DNA of 64,000 nt from Metabacillus rhizolycopersici (GTDB taxonomy: Bacteria > Bacillota > Bacilli > Bacillales > Bacillaceae). The stretch is taken from positions 62,001 through 126,000 of the forward strand of contig NZ_JAIQUM010000007.1 of NCBI RefSeq assembly GCF_020075705.1, read 5' to 3'. The notes beneath the pieces were generated by a model. That model ran no database searches. It had not been told where the DNA came from and saw nothing but the letters and a program-made list of their open reading frames with translations. The translations under genes were made by a program, and so were the position numbers. Shown in pieces: positions 53,939 through 63,539 of the stretch; position 1 is the stretch's first letter; each line of letters begins with the position of its first letter.

Positions 53939-55649
53939 CTGTTAGCTCCTCCATCATTTGAGATCGATAGATTTTTTGATAAAGAGGAGATCTATGTCGT
54001 AATTCATCATGGCTACCGCAAGCAATCAGGACACCGTCGTCTAGTAGCAAGATTTTATCTGCCTCTTGTGCAGAACTGATTTTCTGGGTGATCAAGAGTG
54101 TCGTACAAGAATAGCTACGCAATGCCTGTAGCAACTTAGCCTCTGTCTTTACATCTAATGCACTTGTACTATCATCTAATAATAACAGCTTGGGCTTACG
54201 AACTAATGCCCTTGCAACTGACAAGCGTTGCTTTTGACCGCCCGATAGATTGACCCCATTTTGTCCGATTCTTGTCTCATATTTATGAGGTAGTTTTTCG
54301 ATCGTTTCATGAATTTGTGCCGCTTTGGCAGCTTCAATGATTTCATCAAGAGATGCATGCTCTTTTCCCCATGAAATATTTTCCCTTACTGTCCCGGTAA
54401 AAAGGACGGCTTCCTGAGAAACAAAACCGATTTGATCGCGTAAACTTTTCAGGTGCATTGTTTCTATTGCGATATCATCAATGAAGATCTGTCCTGTATT
54501 CACTTCGTACAGCCGTGGTAGCAGTTGAAATAGTGAAGATTTACCTGAACCTGTTCCACCCATCAATGCAATTGTTTCACCTGCTCTTGCCGTAAATGAA
54601 ATATCGTTCAAAACCTCCCGATGTGTTCCAGGGTATGTAAAAGAAACATGTTCAAATGTCACTTTACCTCGCCTAAAATCATACGTATTGTTATGTTGCT
54701 CAATGTCAACTTCTGTATCTAACACCTCCGAAATGCGGGATGCTGATGCATGAGAGCGAGTAAGAAACATAATAATAAATGAAAACACAGATAATGATGA
54801 TGTTACTCTTAGCCCGTAATTAACGATAGCAACGACTTCCCCTACTTGAAGATTACCGCGTGTTACTTGTGAATGACCATTCCAAAGTATAACCAAGATA
54901 GCCAAATTCATAATGAATAATAAAATCGGCATGGCTGTTTCGATCATACGTAAAGCTACAACAGTTGAATCTCTTAAAGAATTCGTTGCCTGTGAGAATC
55001 TCCCTTTTTCATGATTACCTCTTACGTATGCTTTAATTAATCTCATGCCGATTAAATTCTCTCTTAAAACATCATTCACTTTATCCAGCTTTGACTGTAC
55101 CTGTTTGAATAAACCGCTCCCACTTTTCATAATCCAAATCAGCATAATAACTACTATAGGGATTACATATGCAAAAATAGTTGCTAGCTCTGCATTTACA
55201 ATAAACGACATAACAACCGCACCAATGACAACAAGTGGTGCTCTTAACATAATTCTAAGTCCCATAAATAACGTGTTTTGCAGCTGGGTAATATCATTTG
55301 TCATTCTCGTTATAAGAGATGCAGCTGGAAAACGGCTTAAGTTTTCAAATGAAAATGTTTGCACCTTAACAAAAATCTGCTTTCTAATGTCAAAACCAAA
55401 ACTTTGACTAACATGTGCAGCGTAAAAGGAATTAATCATCCCTGAAGCAAAGGCAAGTAGTGAAAGTCCAACCATCACCCCTCCCCACCACATGACAACA
55501 GAAAGATCCTCCTTAAGGATTCCATCATCAATAATTTTAGCCATTAACAGTGGATGAATGAGTTCAACTGCTAATTCGACTAGCATTAATGATAATGCAA
55601 TCGACATCGATATTCGATATGGTTTAAGAAATGAGCTAAACTTTAACAT
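53919..55649 (-). CDS. Heterodimeric ABC exporter subunit, degenerate Walker B (YfiB-like)
   Basis: A 576-residue exporter half with six N-terminal helices (about 15-310) and a C-terminal ATPase. Walker A is MGGTGSGKSS and the signature is canonical (LSGGQKQR). Walker B reads LLLLDDSTSALD with Asp replacing the catalytic Glu, and the switch position reads ITQKISS with Gln instead of His. These losses define the degenerate partner of a heterodimer. It is upstream of and overlapping with the 52130 gene, so co-translated. Confidence 0.92.
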   Translation of the reverse strand: MLKFSSFLKPYRISMSIALSLMLVELAVELIHPLLMAKIIDDGILKEDLSVVMWWGGVMVGLSLLAFASGMINSFYAAHVSQSFGFDIRKQIFVKVQTFSFENLSRFPAASLITRMTNDITQLQNTLFMGLRIMLRAPLVVIGAVVMSFIVNAELATIFAYVIPIVVIMLIWIMKSGSGLFKQVQSKLDKVNDVLRENLIGMRLIKAYVRGNHEKGRFSQATNSLRDSTVVALRMIETAMPILLFIMNLAILVILWNGHSQVTRGNLQVGEVVAIVNYGLRVTSSLSVFSFIIMFLTRSHASASRISEVLDTEVDIEQHNNTYDFRRGKVTFEHVSFTYPGTHREVLNDISFTARAGETIALMGGTGSGKSSLFQLLPRLYEVNTGQIFIDDIAIETMHLKSLRDQIGFVSQEAVLFTGTVRENISWGKEHASLDEIIEAAKAAQIHETIEKLPHKYETRIGQNGVNLSGGQKQRLSVARALVRKPKLLLLDDSTSALDVKTEAKLLQALRSYSCTTLLITQKISSAQEADKILLLDDGVLIACGSHDELRHRSPLYQKIYRSQMMEELTDAKTTN

Positions 55650-55680
55650 CTGTATCCTCCAAACTACTAGTTGCAGATAA

Positions 55681-55803
55681 GAAAAGCGGAAGCGCCTCGA
55701 TCAGACCCGATAGGCATAAGACAATTAGGAATAGAAGGCGTTCTTTGCCTTCAATTCCTAATTGGCTAGACCATAGAGGGGCTAGGCGATGTAGCTAGAC
55801 ACG
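55681..55803 (+). repeat. R1 dispersed repeat, copy H
   Basis: Begins GAAAAGCGGAAGCGCCTCGA and ends GGGGCTAGGCGATGTAGCTA. The central arms CAATTAGGAAT (55722-55732) and ATTCCTAATTG (55754-55764) pair perfectly. The inner GAAGGC loop with GCCTTC is also intact. Confidence 0.75.
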
Positions 55804-55841
55804 AAAACTATGTCAAAACAGTCATTTCTTATCCTTGATAC

Positions 55842-55920
55842 TAAAGCGCAAGGCGCCCGCCAATTAGCTTGTGACCTCGAGCCGATGACGCCTTGCGCTG
55901 TACAATTCTCGAAGCCAAAA
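55842..55920 (+). repeat. R1 repeat, compressed copy I
   Basis: GCGCAAGGCGCCCGCC leads directly to TAGCTTGTGACCTCGAGCCG and ACGCCTTGCGCTGTACAATT. It corresponds to copy F (41591) with the central 50 bases missing. Confidence 0.7.
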
Positions 55921-55934
55921 CTTATAAAGAAGAC

Positions 55935-56096
55935 TTCCATCAGTGGGGGTTTTCTTTCATCCCACACTGACGGTTAGTTCGCCCTTATCGGACCTTTACG
56001 GGCAGTTCATCTCCCACCTCTCTTCTTTGTACATTCAGAATCCTGAGACGGGAGTCTTACTGCCCGTTAAGAGTGGGATAAATTCTGATATTACAA
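55935..56096 (+). repeat. R2 dispersed repeat, full copy
   Basis: Starts with the hairpin CAGTGGGGG...CCCACACTG, continues TTATCGGACCTTTACGGGCA, and contains a large stem in which ACGGGCAGT pairs with ACTGCCCGT. The same block occurs in inverse orientation at 58218. The rest of the gap to 56417 shows no feature I can support. Confidence 0.75.
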
Positions 56097-56417
56097 AAAG
56101 AAAGGGTTTTCACAAATGTTAGTTTTATTTCATCCTGCTTAAATGAAATGCTTTCTTTCTAGTTTACCAGTAAACGAATTGAATGCCGAGTAGAATGTCC
56201 TGTTTTTTACAACTGGAAAATGGATCTCTCATCAAAACGAAATTCCCAATCTTTGGTATGTCAGTTCACCTTTATATAGAAATGTTTAGTTTTTGTAAAT
56301 TTCCTTCTACCTCCTTTACGAACATATATTTAGATGGTAGAATTCACTTGATTTTATTACTAGTAAATTTTAGGAATAATAGAAATTAATTATTTGAAAG
56401 ATTAAAGGAGAACTCAA

Positions 56418-57605
56418 ATGAACCAAAAACCCGCAACTATAAAATTATTATGGGAAATTCTCATCGTTTCGACCAGACTTGGTCTCACTTCGTTTGGTGG
56501 GCCAATTGCTCATTTAGGATATTTTCATGAAGAATATATTCGTAGACGAAAATGGATGGATGAAAAAAGCTATGCAGACTTAGTTGCGTTATGTCAATTC
56601 CTACCGGGACCAGCTAGTAGCCAGGTTGGGATCGGGATTGGTGTAATACGTGCAGGTGTATTAGGCGGAATCGTATCATTTCTCGGTTTTACACTTCCTT
56701 CTGTCCTTGCGCTTATTTTATTTGCAGTTGTTCTTCAAGGATTAAATATTAGTGATACAGGTTGGCTACATGGACTGAAAATCGTTGCTGTTGCAGTCGT
56801 TGCCCATGCCGTTTTAGGAATGGCACAGAAATTAACTCCGGACTTAAAAAGAAAAGCAATCGCTTTGTTTGCACTAGTGGGTACACTGCTCTGGCAAACT
56901 GCTTTTACACAAATAGGTGTTATATTAATAGCAGGATTTCTTGGATTCCTTCTTTATAAGAACCAGAAAGATGATAGTGACTCCGCAATGAGCTTCCCTG
57001 TTTCTCGACGTTTTGCTGTGATCTGTTTAACGTTATTTTTTGGATTACTTATTGTTTTACCCATTTTAAGTGAAATGACATCTATTCATTGGATTGCAAT
57101 GTTTGATTCTTTTTATCGTTCAGGATCATTGGTTTTTGGCGGTGGGCATGTTGTTTTACCTTTACTTGAGAGAGAATTTGTTCCAACAGGCTTGTTGAGT
57201 GAAGAAGCTTTCCTTGCTGGCTACGGTGCCACACAAGCAGTACCTGGTCCATTATTTACGTTTGCTGCCTTTATCGGTGCTGCTATTAATGGGTGGCAAG
57301 GTGGATTATTAGCTACTTTTGCAATATTCTTACCGGCCTTTCTTCTTATCATAGGTACTTTACCATTTTGGAATAGTTTACGAAGGAACCCTACGATTAA
57401 AGGAGCACTACAAGGTATGAATGCTGCTGTTGTTGGGATTTTGATTGCTGCCTTTTATCAGCCAATTTGGACAACTTCGATTTTAGAACCGATTGATTTT
57501 GCGTTTGCTGCTATTTTGTTTAGCATGCTTGTTTTTTGGAAGCTACCGCCTTGGACCATTGTAGTCACTGGCGCAATTGGAGGATGGTTACTATCGTTTA
57601 TGTAA
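56418..57605 (+). CDS. chrA: Chromate transporter ChrA
   Basis: A 395-residue membrane protein of the CHR family, which exports chromate in characterised members. It has two homologous halves. Each has the family pattern: LTSFGGPIAHLGYFHEEYIR with CQFLPGPASSQVG in the first, and FGGGHVVLPLLEREFVPTGL with ATQAVPGPLFTFAAFIG in the second. This is the long, fused form. AAAGGAGA lies 9 bases before the ATG. It stands alone, between repeat elements. Some CHR members may move sulfate or other oxyanions instead. Confidence 0.93.
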   Translation: MNQKPATIKLLWEILIVSTRLGLTSFGGPIAHLGYFHEEYIRRRKWMDEKSYADLVALCQFLPGPASSQVGIGIGVIRAGVLGGIVSFLGFTLPSVLALILFAVVLQGLNISDTGWLHGLKIVAVAVVAHAVLGMAQKLTPDLKRKAIALFALVGTLLWQTAFTQIGVILIAGFLGFLLYKNQKDDSDSAMSFPVSRRFAVICLTLFFGLLIVLPILSEMTSIHWIAMFDSFYRSGSLVFGGGHVVLPLLEREFVPTGLLSEEAFLAGYGATQAVPGPLFTFAAFIGAAINGWQGGLLATFAIFLPAFLLIIGTLPFWNSLRRNPTIKGALQGMNAAVVGILIAAFYQPIWTTSILEPIDFAFAAILFSMLVFWKLPPWTIVVTGAIGGWLLSFM

Positions 57606-57631
57606 AAAACGATAATATGCTCTTATTCTTA

Positions 57632-57714
57632 TAGGTAGTTCAGATAACCTGCAAATCCTAATGATATTTAAGCATACTATTTTGGATTTTCTCCACAATA
57701 ACTGAACTACTTAT
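57632..57714. repeat. R4 element, complete copy with inverted ends
   Basis: The ends TAGGTAGTTCAGATAA and TTATCTGAACTACC-like (here AATAACTGAACTACTTA) are inverted. Inside, AAATCCTAAT and ATTTTGGATTTT partly pair. The right side matches the half elements at 50753 and 52075. Confidence 0.6.
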
Positions 57715-57720
57715 TCTTAT

Positions 57721-57769
57721 TAGACTGTCTTTATTCAAGTTATTACTGATAAAAGACAGTCTTTTTTAT
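57721..57769 (+). terminator. Terminator downstream of chrA
   Basis: AGACTGTCTTTAT pairs with ATAAAAGACAGTCT, followed by TTTTTATTT. Confidence 0.88.
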
Positions 57770-58008
57770 TTGCTTGTTCATCTACCAAACAACAAAAAAT
57801 TCGTACATTTATTCATTTTTTGTTTACTTTTGTAAAACAACTGCTTTTCCTGGGAAATAAAGAGATAGTCTGTCGAAAGGAAGGGAAATTAAAGAGATTT
57901 ATTAATAAAGAGGCGAGAATAAAAGAATCATGTAAATATATGTTGAAATCATTACCAAGAAAGCATATATAAGGGAATAAATTTAAATCTATTAAGGTAG
58001 CGTTGGAT

Positions 58009-58212
58009 ATGATTCATTTTTTCGGTAGAATAAGCGCTTTTTGTTTAGGGATTTTCGCCACTATCACTCTTATTGAACCGATTTTTAATATAAAACTTTT
58101 CAACAGAGACCATCCATTATTTATTTTGGCGTTAGTTATTTTGCTAATCCTATTTTTTATTTCTGAGATTAACAGCTTCATATCTAAAAAAAGAGAAAAT
58201 ACTCGTCCATGA
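58009..58212 (+). CDS. Small two-helix membrane protein, 67 residues
   Basis: MIHFFGRISAFCLGIFATIT and HPLFILALVILLILFFISEI form two membrane helices, followed by a basic tail (SFISKKRENTRP). Start ATG 58009; the upstream AAGGTAG is a weak ribosome binding site. No family recognised. Its stop is followed at once by an R2 repeat. The DNA from 57770 to 58008 shows nothing else. Confidence 0.45.
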   Translation: MIHFFGRISAFCLGIFATITLIEPIFNIKLFNRDHPLFILALVILLILFFISEINSFISKKRENTRP

Positions 58213-58217
58213 TTATT

Positions 58218-58374
58218 TCCCTCCACCTTAACGGGCAGTAAAACTCCCACTTCAAGATTCCAGAGAAGCAAAGAAGGTAATGGGAGATAACTGCCCGTAA
58301 AGATCCGATAAGTCTCGCTAACTATCAGTGGGGGATGAAGAACCCCCCACCACTAATGGAAGTCTCACTTTATT
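58218..58374 (-). repeat. R2 dispersed repeat, full copy in inverse orientation
   Basis: TAACGGGCAGTAAAACTCCC, AGATAACTGCCCGTAAAGAT, CCGATAAGTCTCGCTAACTA and TCAGTGGGGGATGAAGAACC appear in the order expected for the reverse complement of the 55935 copy. ACGGGCAGT/ACTGCCCGT pair across about 60 bases. Confidence 0.75.
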
Positions 58375-58576
58375 TTCATTCATGTTACTATGGGATAATT
58401 TGAATAGTCGTTTAGGAAAACAGATGACACACAAAATTAGGTGATGTACGTCATCACTTGCTAAAATCATTTTTTCTCATTTTCCGACAAAAACATCGCA
58501 AAATTTACAATCATTTAACATAAAACGAACTTTATCTTAAACCCACCTTAATATTACATCAATAAACTAATACCTA

Positions 58577-58659
58577 CAGGGGAGAAATTGTAGATTTGGA
58601 AGAAGTCCACAAACATTCAACTTTCACCAATTGGATTTAAGAGTCTAGTAGCTCCCCTG
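58577..58659 (+). promoter_or_regulatory. Candidate structured leader of the ABC importer operon
   Basis: CAGGGGAG (58577-58584) pairs perfectly with CTCCCCTG (58652-58659), enclosing 67 bases and ending about 47 bases before the first gene. No known riboswitch consensus fits. A TTG with a nearby GGGGAG could start a 14-codon leader peptide. The function is not known. Confidence 0.3.
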
Positions 58660-58706
58660 CTGATTGAGCAAAGAAAATAATAAACTTTATTAGGAGGAAT
58701 CAAAAC

Positions 58707-59753
58707 ATGGCTATACTAAAAAAATCTTTAAGTTTTATGTTCATTTTATTATTTTTAGCAGCGTGTAACAGTAATTCAGAAACAACTGGATCAAACAATA
58801 ATGAAGAAAATGAAAACAACGAGCAAGCAAATATTGAAGGCGATCTATCCTTTTATACATCTCAACCAGATGAAGATGCCCAAAAGCTTGTAGATGCTTT
58901 TAATGGAGTTTATCCAGATGTAAATGTGGAAATTTTTCGTTCAGGTACTGAAGAGGTTGTGAGCAAACTACTCGCCGAAAATCAAGCAGGTGAAGTACAA
59001 GCAGATGTTTTATTAGTTGCAGATGCCGTTACGTATGAGAATTTAAAAAGCGAAGACCTTCTATTACCTTATAAATCTGAAGAAGCAAGTGAAATTCCAG
59101 AAGCTTTTGTAGATAAAGACGAAATGTATACAGGTACGAAGATTATGGCAACTGTTTTAGCTGTTAATACAGAAAAGGTAACCGATTTACCAGATTCTTG
59201 GAGTGTGTTAACTTCCGAAGAAGCAAAAGAACAAAGTGTTATGCCTAGCCCGTTATATTCAGGTGCTGCTGCCTATAATCTTGGTGTTTTGACTAGAAAT
59301 GACGAATTCAAGTGGGATTTCTATAACGGTTTAAAAGCAAATGATGTGATGATAACAGAAGGAAACGGTGCTGTTCAACAAGCAGTAGCAGCTGGAGAAA
59401 AATCATATGGAATCATTGTTGATTATCTTGTTGCTCGAGCAAAAGCAGAAGGTTCTCCAATCGATCTTATCTATCCAAATGAAGGTGTACCAGTTATCAC
59501 TGAACCAATTGCTATTACAAAAAACACAAAAAATGAAGCTGCTGCTAAAGCGTTCGTAGACTTCGTGCTTTCTGAAGAGGGGCAACAACTTGCAGCAGAA
59601 ATAGGGTATACACCAATTCGTAAAGGTATTGATGCTCCTGAGGGACTTAAAACAATCGAAGAATTGAAGGTTTTGGATGCAGATTTATCAGAAATGTATA
59701 AAGCTCGCGAGTCAGATAAAGAACAATTTAGTAACTTATTTGGAGATCATTAG
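58707..59753 (+). CDS. ABC importer substrate-binding lipoprotein (iron/phosphonate type)
   Basis: A 348-residue lipoprotein. The signal peptide ends in the lipobox LAAC (Cys near residue 20), followed by an Asn/Glu-rich linker. The binding domain runs from LSFYTSQPDEDAQKLVDAFN to the end. The fold belongs to the group that binds ferric iron, thiamine or 2-aminoethylphosphonate. The Tyr-Tyr pair used by classical ferric-binding proteins is not evident, so the ligand is open. AGGAGGAATC precedes the ATG. It is the first gene of a three-gene operon. Confidence 0.88.
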   Translation: MAILKKSLSFMFILLFLAACNSNSETTGSNNNEENENNEQANIEGDLSFYTSQPDEDAQKLVDAFNGVYPDVNVEIFRSGTEEVVSKLLAENQAGEVQADVLLVADAVTYENLKSEDLLLPYKSEEASEIPEAFVDKDEMYTGTKIMATVLAVNTEKVTDLPDSWSVLTSEEAKEQSVMPSPLYSGAAAYNLGVLTRNDEFKWDFYNGLKANDVMITEGNGAVQQAVAAGEKSYGIIVDYLVARAKAEGSPIDLIYPNEGVPVITEPIAITKNTKNEAAAKAFVDFVLSEEGQQLAAEIGYTPIRKGIDAPEGLKTIEELKVLDADLSEMYKARESDKEQFSNLFGDH

Positions 59754-59773
59754 GAAGAAGTGAGGCGTCAATT

Positions 59774-61501
59774 ATGGCTCGATCGGCAACAAATACGGGG
59801 AATAATGTTTTAAAGTATTCCCCTTCTTTTCTAAAAGCACTCGTTTTTTTCTTAGTTATTCTTGTTTTTTTCATCCCAGTTGTGCGTTTAATTATCTTAA
59901 GCTTTAACTCTGAAAATGGTTTGAGCCTTGATCATTATTATGAAGTCTTACATAACCCCGTTACATGGAAAACGATCTACAATACATTCATAATCGTGAC
60001 TGGCGCAACACTCATTTCTGTTTTATTAGGTCTACTAACAGCATGGATCGTGGCCTATACAAATATAAAGCATAAAAAACTTCTCCAAGTTTTTATTTTT
60101 TTACCCTTTGTTATTCCATCCTATATAACAACTCTAGCTTGGACCCAATTTATGGGCATTAACGGTCCAATAGCTAAAATATTAAACATTCTACCAGGAA
60201 ACTTAGAACCTATAAATTTATATAGTCTAACTGGCATAATTCTAGTTATGGGATTATCCCATTATCCATTAGTGTATTTGTTAACAGTTGGTGTCCTTAG
60301 AAAGATCCCCAGAGAACTGGTGATGGCAGCAAACGTGTCTGGTAGTTCAAAGTTCACTTCATTTAGGAAGGTCACAATGCCACTTGCGCTCCCAGGGATT
60401 GCTAGTGGAGGATTGTTAGCATTTCTTGCAAGCCTTGATAACTTTGGAATCCCTGCCTTTTTAGGAATTCCAGCCAACATCCGTGTGCTCAGTACTTATA
60501 TTTATGAACAAATTATCGGATTCGGACCTTCTGCCTTTGCAAAGGGTGCAACATTATCCGTTATCCTAGGTTTTTTTGCCATAATCGGCACACTTATACA
60601 ATGGTTATTCCTTCGACGTTCAAAGCAATTTGAAACATCAAGAGAAGATAAGGAGCCTCGAGTGATATTATCGAAGAAAAGAAGATTGATTATCGAAGGG
60701 GTTTTATGGATTTTTCTAATCGTCACTAGCATTGTCCCATTATTGTCTATGGCTTCTACTTCGTTGATTAGGGCATATGGTCTAGACTTTACATTACAAA
60801 ATCTTAGCTTTAAACATTATGAATTTATTCTATTTTCAAGCTCAAAAGCACAGGATGCAATCCAAAATAGTTTACAACTTGCCTTAGTTGTCACCTTCAT
60901 TGGCATATTTGTTGGTACATTTATAGCTTATATTCGTGTTAGAAAGCCTTCCCTTTTTAATAAAACAATCGAAGTGATCATCGGTATCCCATATGCTCTT
61001 CCTGGAACTGTTTTAGCATTAGCAATGATATTTACATGGTTAGAGCCAATTCCTGGCTGGAATCCCGGTATATATGGCTCCATTTTGATCCTTTATATTG
61101 CTTATTTCACAAGGTTTCTTATTCTGCAAATTAGAGGGAGTGTAACCTCGCTCTTACAAATAGATGTTTCGATGGAACATGCTGCAAGGACTAGTGGGGC
61201 TACTCCATACCACAAATGGAGAAAGATTTTGATTCCACTTATTTTACCAGGTTTATTAAGTGGAGCATTTTTGGTTTTTCTAACCGCCTTGACTGAACTA
61301 ACCGTATCTTCCCTTTTATGGTCTAGTGGGTCAGAAACGATCGGACTTGTTATATATAATTTTGAACAGGCTGGATATACGACAAATTCAACAGCGTTTT
61401 CCACCATTATTGTTTTACTTATCCTGATTGGATTTTCTGTTATTTACCTTCTGCAAAAGTTATGGGAAAGAAAGGTGTTACAAAATGGCTACCGAGATTA
61501 A
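59774..61501 (+). CDS. ABC importer permease, two fused domains
   Basis: A 575-residue protein with twelve helices in two repeated halves. Each half has an ATPase-coupling EAA loop: ELVMAANVSGSSKFTSFRKV near 200 and MEHAARTSGATPYHKWRKIL near 490. This fused form is typical of the SfuB/FbpB iron and PhnU/PhnV-like families. It follows the binding protein by 20 bases and overlaps the ATPase gene by 17, so all three are co-expressed. Confidence 0.92.
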   Translation: MARSATNTGNNVLKYSPSFLKALVFFLVILVFFIPVVRLIILSFNSENGLSLDHYYEVLHNPVTWKTIYNTFIIVTGATLISVLLGLLTAWIVAYTNIKHKKLLQVFIFLPFVIPSYITTLAWTQFMGINGPIAKILNILPGNLEPINLYSLTGIILVMGLSHYPLVYLLTVGVLRKIPRELVMAANVSGSSKFTSFRKVTMPLALPGIASGGLLAFLASLDNFGIPAFLGIPANIRVLSTYIYEQIIGFGPSAFAKGATLSVILGFFAIIGTLIQWLFLRRSKQFETSREDKEPRVILSKKRRLIIEGVLWIFLIVTSIVPLLSMASTSLIRAYGLDFTLQNLSFKHYEFILFSSSKAQDAIQNSLQLALVVTFIGIFVGTFIAYIRVRKPSLFNKTIEVIIGIPYALPGTVLALAMIFTWLEPIPGWNPGIYGSILILYIAYFTRFLILQIRGSVTSLLQIDVSMEHAARTSGATPYHKWRKILIPLILPGLLSGAFLVFLTALTELTVSSLLWSSGSETIGLVIYNFEQAGYTTNSTAFSTIIVLLILIGFSVIYLLQKLWERKVLQNGYRD

Positions 61502-62579
61502 AAACATAAGCAAGGTTTTCGGCTCAACACATGCGTTAAATTCAATAAACTTATCGATTAAAGATGGTGAATTTATTGCCATACTTGGTCCTTCTGGTTG
61601 TGGAAAAACGACTTTACTTAAACTTTTAGCTGGATTTGAATATCCTTCCGATGGACAAATTTTTATTGATCAGCAATGTGTTGGTGAGAAAAATAATTCT
61701 ACACCTCCAGAAAAAAGAAATATCGGTATGGTTTTTCAATCCTTTGCATTGTGGCCACATATGGACGTGAAGGATCATATTAAGTTTCCACTTCTTCATC
61801 ACCGATTTTTAGCTGATGATCTTAAAAACAATATTGAAAAAAGAATAGAAGAAGTTTTAAACATCGTTGAACTTCAGTCCTTATCCAAAAGGATGCCTCA
61901 CGAGCTATCAGGTGGACAAAAGCAGAGAGTCGCTTTAGCAAGAGCTATCGCCCCAAAGCCCGCTCTATTACTAATGGATGAACCTTTAAGCAGTTTAGAT
62001 GCGGAATTAAGGATGGAAATGAGAAAAGAAATACAAAGTCTACATCGATTGACCGGGGCCACAATTGTTTATGTCACACATGATCAAGAAGAAGCTCTTG
62101 CTATGGCAGACAGAATTGTTGTCATGAACGATGGACAAATCCAGCAAGTTGGGACTCCTAGAGAGATTTATTATCAGCCAAATACTGAATTTGTTGCCAA
62201 ATTTGTTGGAAAAGCAAATCTCATTAAAGGGGAATGGATTAACGAATGTACCTTTAGACCACACGACAATACGGACCATTCCCTCTGGATAAATATTGAT
62301 GCTTCACCTCATTTACGAGCAAAAAATCTTTGTCCGATTCGACCTGAGCAATTCACGTTATCCGCTACTGGATCAGGAATCGAAGGAATCATTAAAAATG
62401 TTCAATTTCAAGGAAAAGAGATTCATTATACGATCGATATTGGATCAGATTTCATAACCATTCATGAGGATTCACAAAATAATAACTTTTCTGTTGGTGA
62501 CCTCGTTACGATTCATTTGAAGCATTCAGAACATATCGCAAAGCCCACTCTCAATTACGTCAAATCTAAAAACAGTTAA
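61485..62579 (+). CDS. ABC importer ATP-binding protein
   Basis: A 364-residue ATPase. Walker A GPSGCGKTT is near 37, the signature LSGGQKQR near 141, Walker B LLMDEPLSSLD near 160 and the switch His in YVTHDQEEA. A C-terminal TOBE-like regulatory domain begins near 245 (LCPIRPEQFTLS). Of the MalK/FbpC/PotA type. ATG 61485 follows AAAGGTG; upstream starts would lie deep in the permease gene. Confidence 0.93.
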   Translation: MATEIKNISKVFGSTHALNSINLSIKDGEFIAILGPSGCGKTTLLKLLAGFEYPSDGQIFIDQQCVGEKNNSTPPEKRNIGMVFQSFALWPHMDVKDHIKFPLLHHRFLADDLKNNIEKRIEEVLNIVELQSLSKRMPHELSGGQKQRVALARAIAPKPALLLMDEPLSSLDAELRMEMRKEIQSLHRLTGATIVYVTHDQEEALAMADRIVVMNDGQIQQVGTPREIYYQPNTEFVAKFVGKANLIKGEWINECTFRPHDNTDHSLWINIDASPHLRAKNLCPIRPEQFTLSATGSGIEGIIKNVQFQGKEIHYTIDIGSDFITIHEDSQNNNFSVGDLVTIHLKHSEHIAKPTLNYVKSKNS

Positions 62580-62609
62580 CCCCCATTTCTAACACAAAAT
62601 GGGGGTTTG
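62580..62609 (+). terminator. Terminator of the ABC importer operon
   Basis: CCCCCATTT pairs with AAATGGGGG, followed by TTTG, directly after the stop codon. Confidence 0.8.
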
Positions 62610-62728
62610 TCCCCGTTAATTTATATAATGGGCATCCCTTTTACTCAAAATGACAGTTAATAAAAATCGGCATCTATCAGACATTAAAGAGAACTGGTCA
62701 ACCAATAAATTAAAATCATCCTCGTTAC

Positions 62729-63535
62729 CTAATCATCATGGTCATCATCTTCATAAATGTTGTCATCATCATTCTCATCACTATCGTCATCGCTATCATC
62801 GTCATTCTCAAACTCACTTGGTTGTGGTTGTGTTTTTGGTTGTGGTTTCGATTGTGATTGTTCCGAATACCAAGATATAGATGCTACTTTTCCTGTGTTC
62901 GCTTGAACATACACATGGGCACCCTCTGCTTGATCATCTACTGTCACTTTATAGTGCTTACCATTTTGAGTAGTTACAGTTGATAAATTTGTAATTTGAC
63001 CATTAATTTGTTCTAACGCAATTTCTTTTGCTTTCTGTTCTGAAATATATGGTGATGTTTTTACACTACTATTAATTTCCGTATTAGAGACAATGGACTT
63101 CTTTTTCAAGTCATATTCAATACTATAATGCTTACTATTTTTCTCAACAATTGCTTCTACGAAAGGTTTTCCTTCTTTATTGATTTGTTTTATCTGATTA
63201 ACTTGGCCACTTAATTCCTTCTCTATATGATTTTGGGCTTCTTCTATGGTTAACAAGGCTTCTTTTTTTTCAACAAGTTCAATATTACTAATTTTCTTCG
63301 TTTTACTATCAACTGATAACTGATAAATCCCTTTTTCATTCTCAAGCATGAGTTGATATTTGTTATTCCCTTGATCTACCTTAGCATTAAGGACTTTTCC
63401 TCCGTATAGATTAGTGGCTATTGCTTCAGCTTCTTTTTGTGAAATGATCGTCGGATTATCTTTTATAAAAACTAGAAACAATGTATATGATAAGCCTAAA
63501 ATGATAAACACAATAAGACCAACTTTCACTTTCAT
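62729..63535 (-). CDS. PepSY-domain membrane protein with acidic tail
   Basis: A 268-residue protein with one N-terminal signal-anchor helix (VGLIVFIILGLSYTLFLVFI). Three PepSY-type repeats follow (beginning ISQKEAEAIATNLYGG, TIEEAQNHIEKELSGQ and ISEQKAKEIALEQING). A Gln/Pro linker and an Asp/Glu-rich tail of about 26 residues close the protein. PepSY domains are thought to inhibit peptidases or bind at the cell surface. ATG 63535 follows GGAGGTG. It begins 4 bases after the sensor kinase stop, as in the B. subtilis ykoG-ykoH/ykoJ arrangement, so it is likely part of the two-component system it serves. Confidence 0.85.
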   Translation of the reverse strand: MKVKVGLIVFIILGLSYTLFLVFIKDNPTIISQKEAEAIATNLYGGKVLNAKVDQGNNKYQLMLENEKGIYQLSVDSKTKKISNIELVEKKEALLTIEEAQNHIEKELSGQVNQIKQINKEGKPFVEAIVEKNSKHYSIEYDLKKKSIVSNTEINSSVKTSPYISEQKAKEIALEQINGQITNLSTVTTQNGKHYKVTVDDQAEGAHVYVQANTGKVASISWYSEQSQSKPQPKTQPQPSEFENDDDSDDDSDENDDDNIYEDDDHDD

Positions 63536-63539
63536 TTTA

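Noticed and set aside
56183..56389. 68-residue plus-strand frame upstream of chrA
   Set aside because: No ribosome binding site, no recognisable motif, and ordinary A/T-rich intergenic composition.
58577..58659. TPP or other known riboswitch before the ABC importer
   Set aside because: No CTGAGA/ACCC or other known aptamer core is present; kept only as an unassigned structured leader.
62650..62880. 76-residue His-rich plus-strand frame
   Set aside because: It is the antisense of the Asp-rich tail of the PepSY gene; the His run is only the reverse of GAT/GAC codons.
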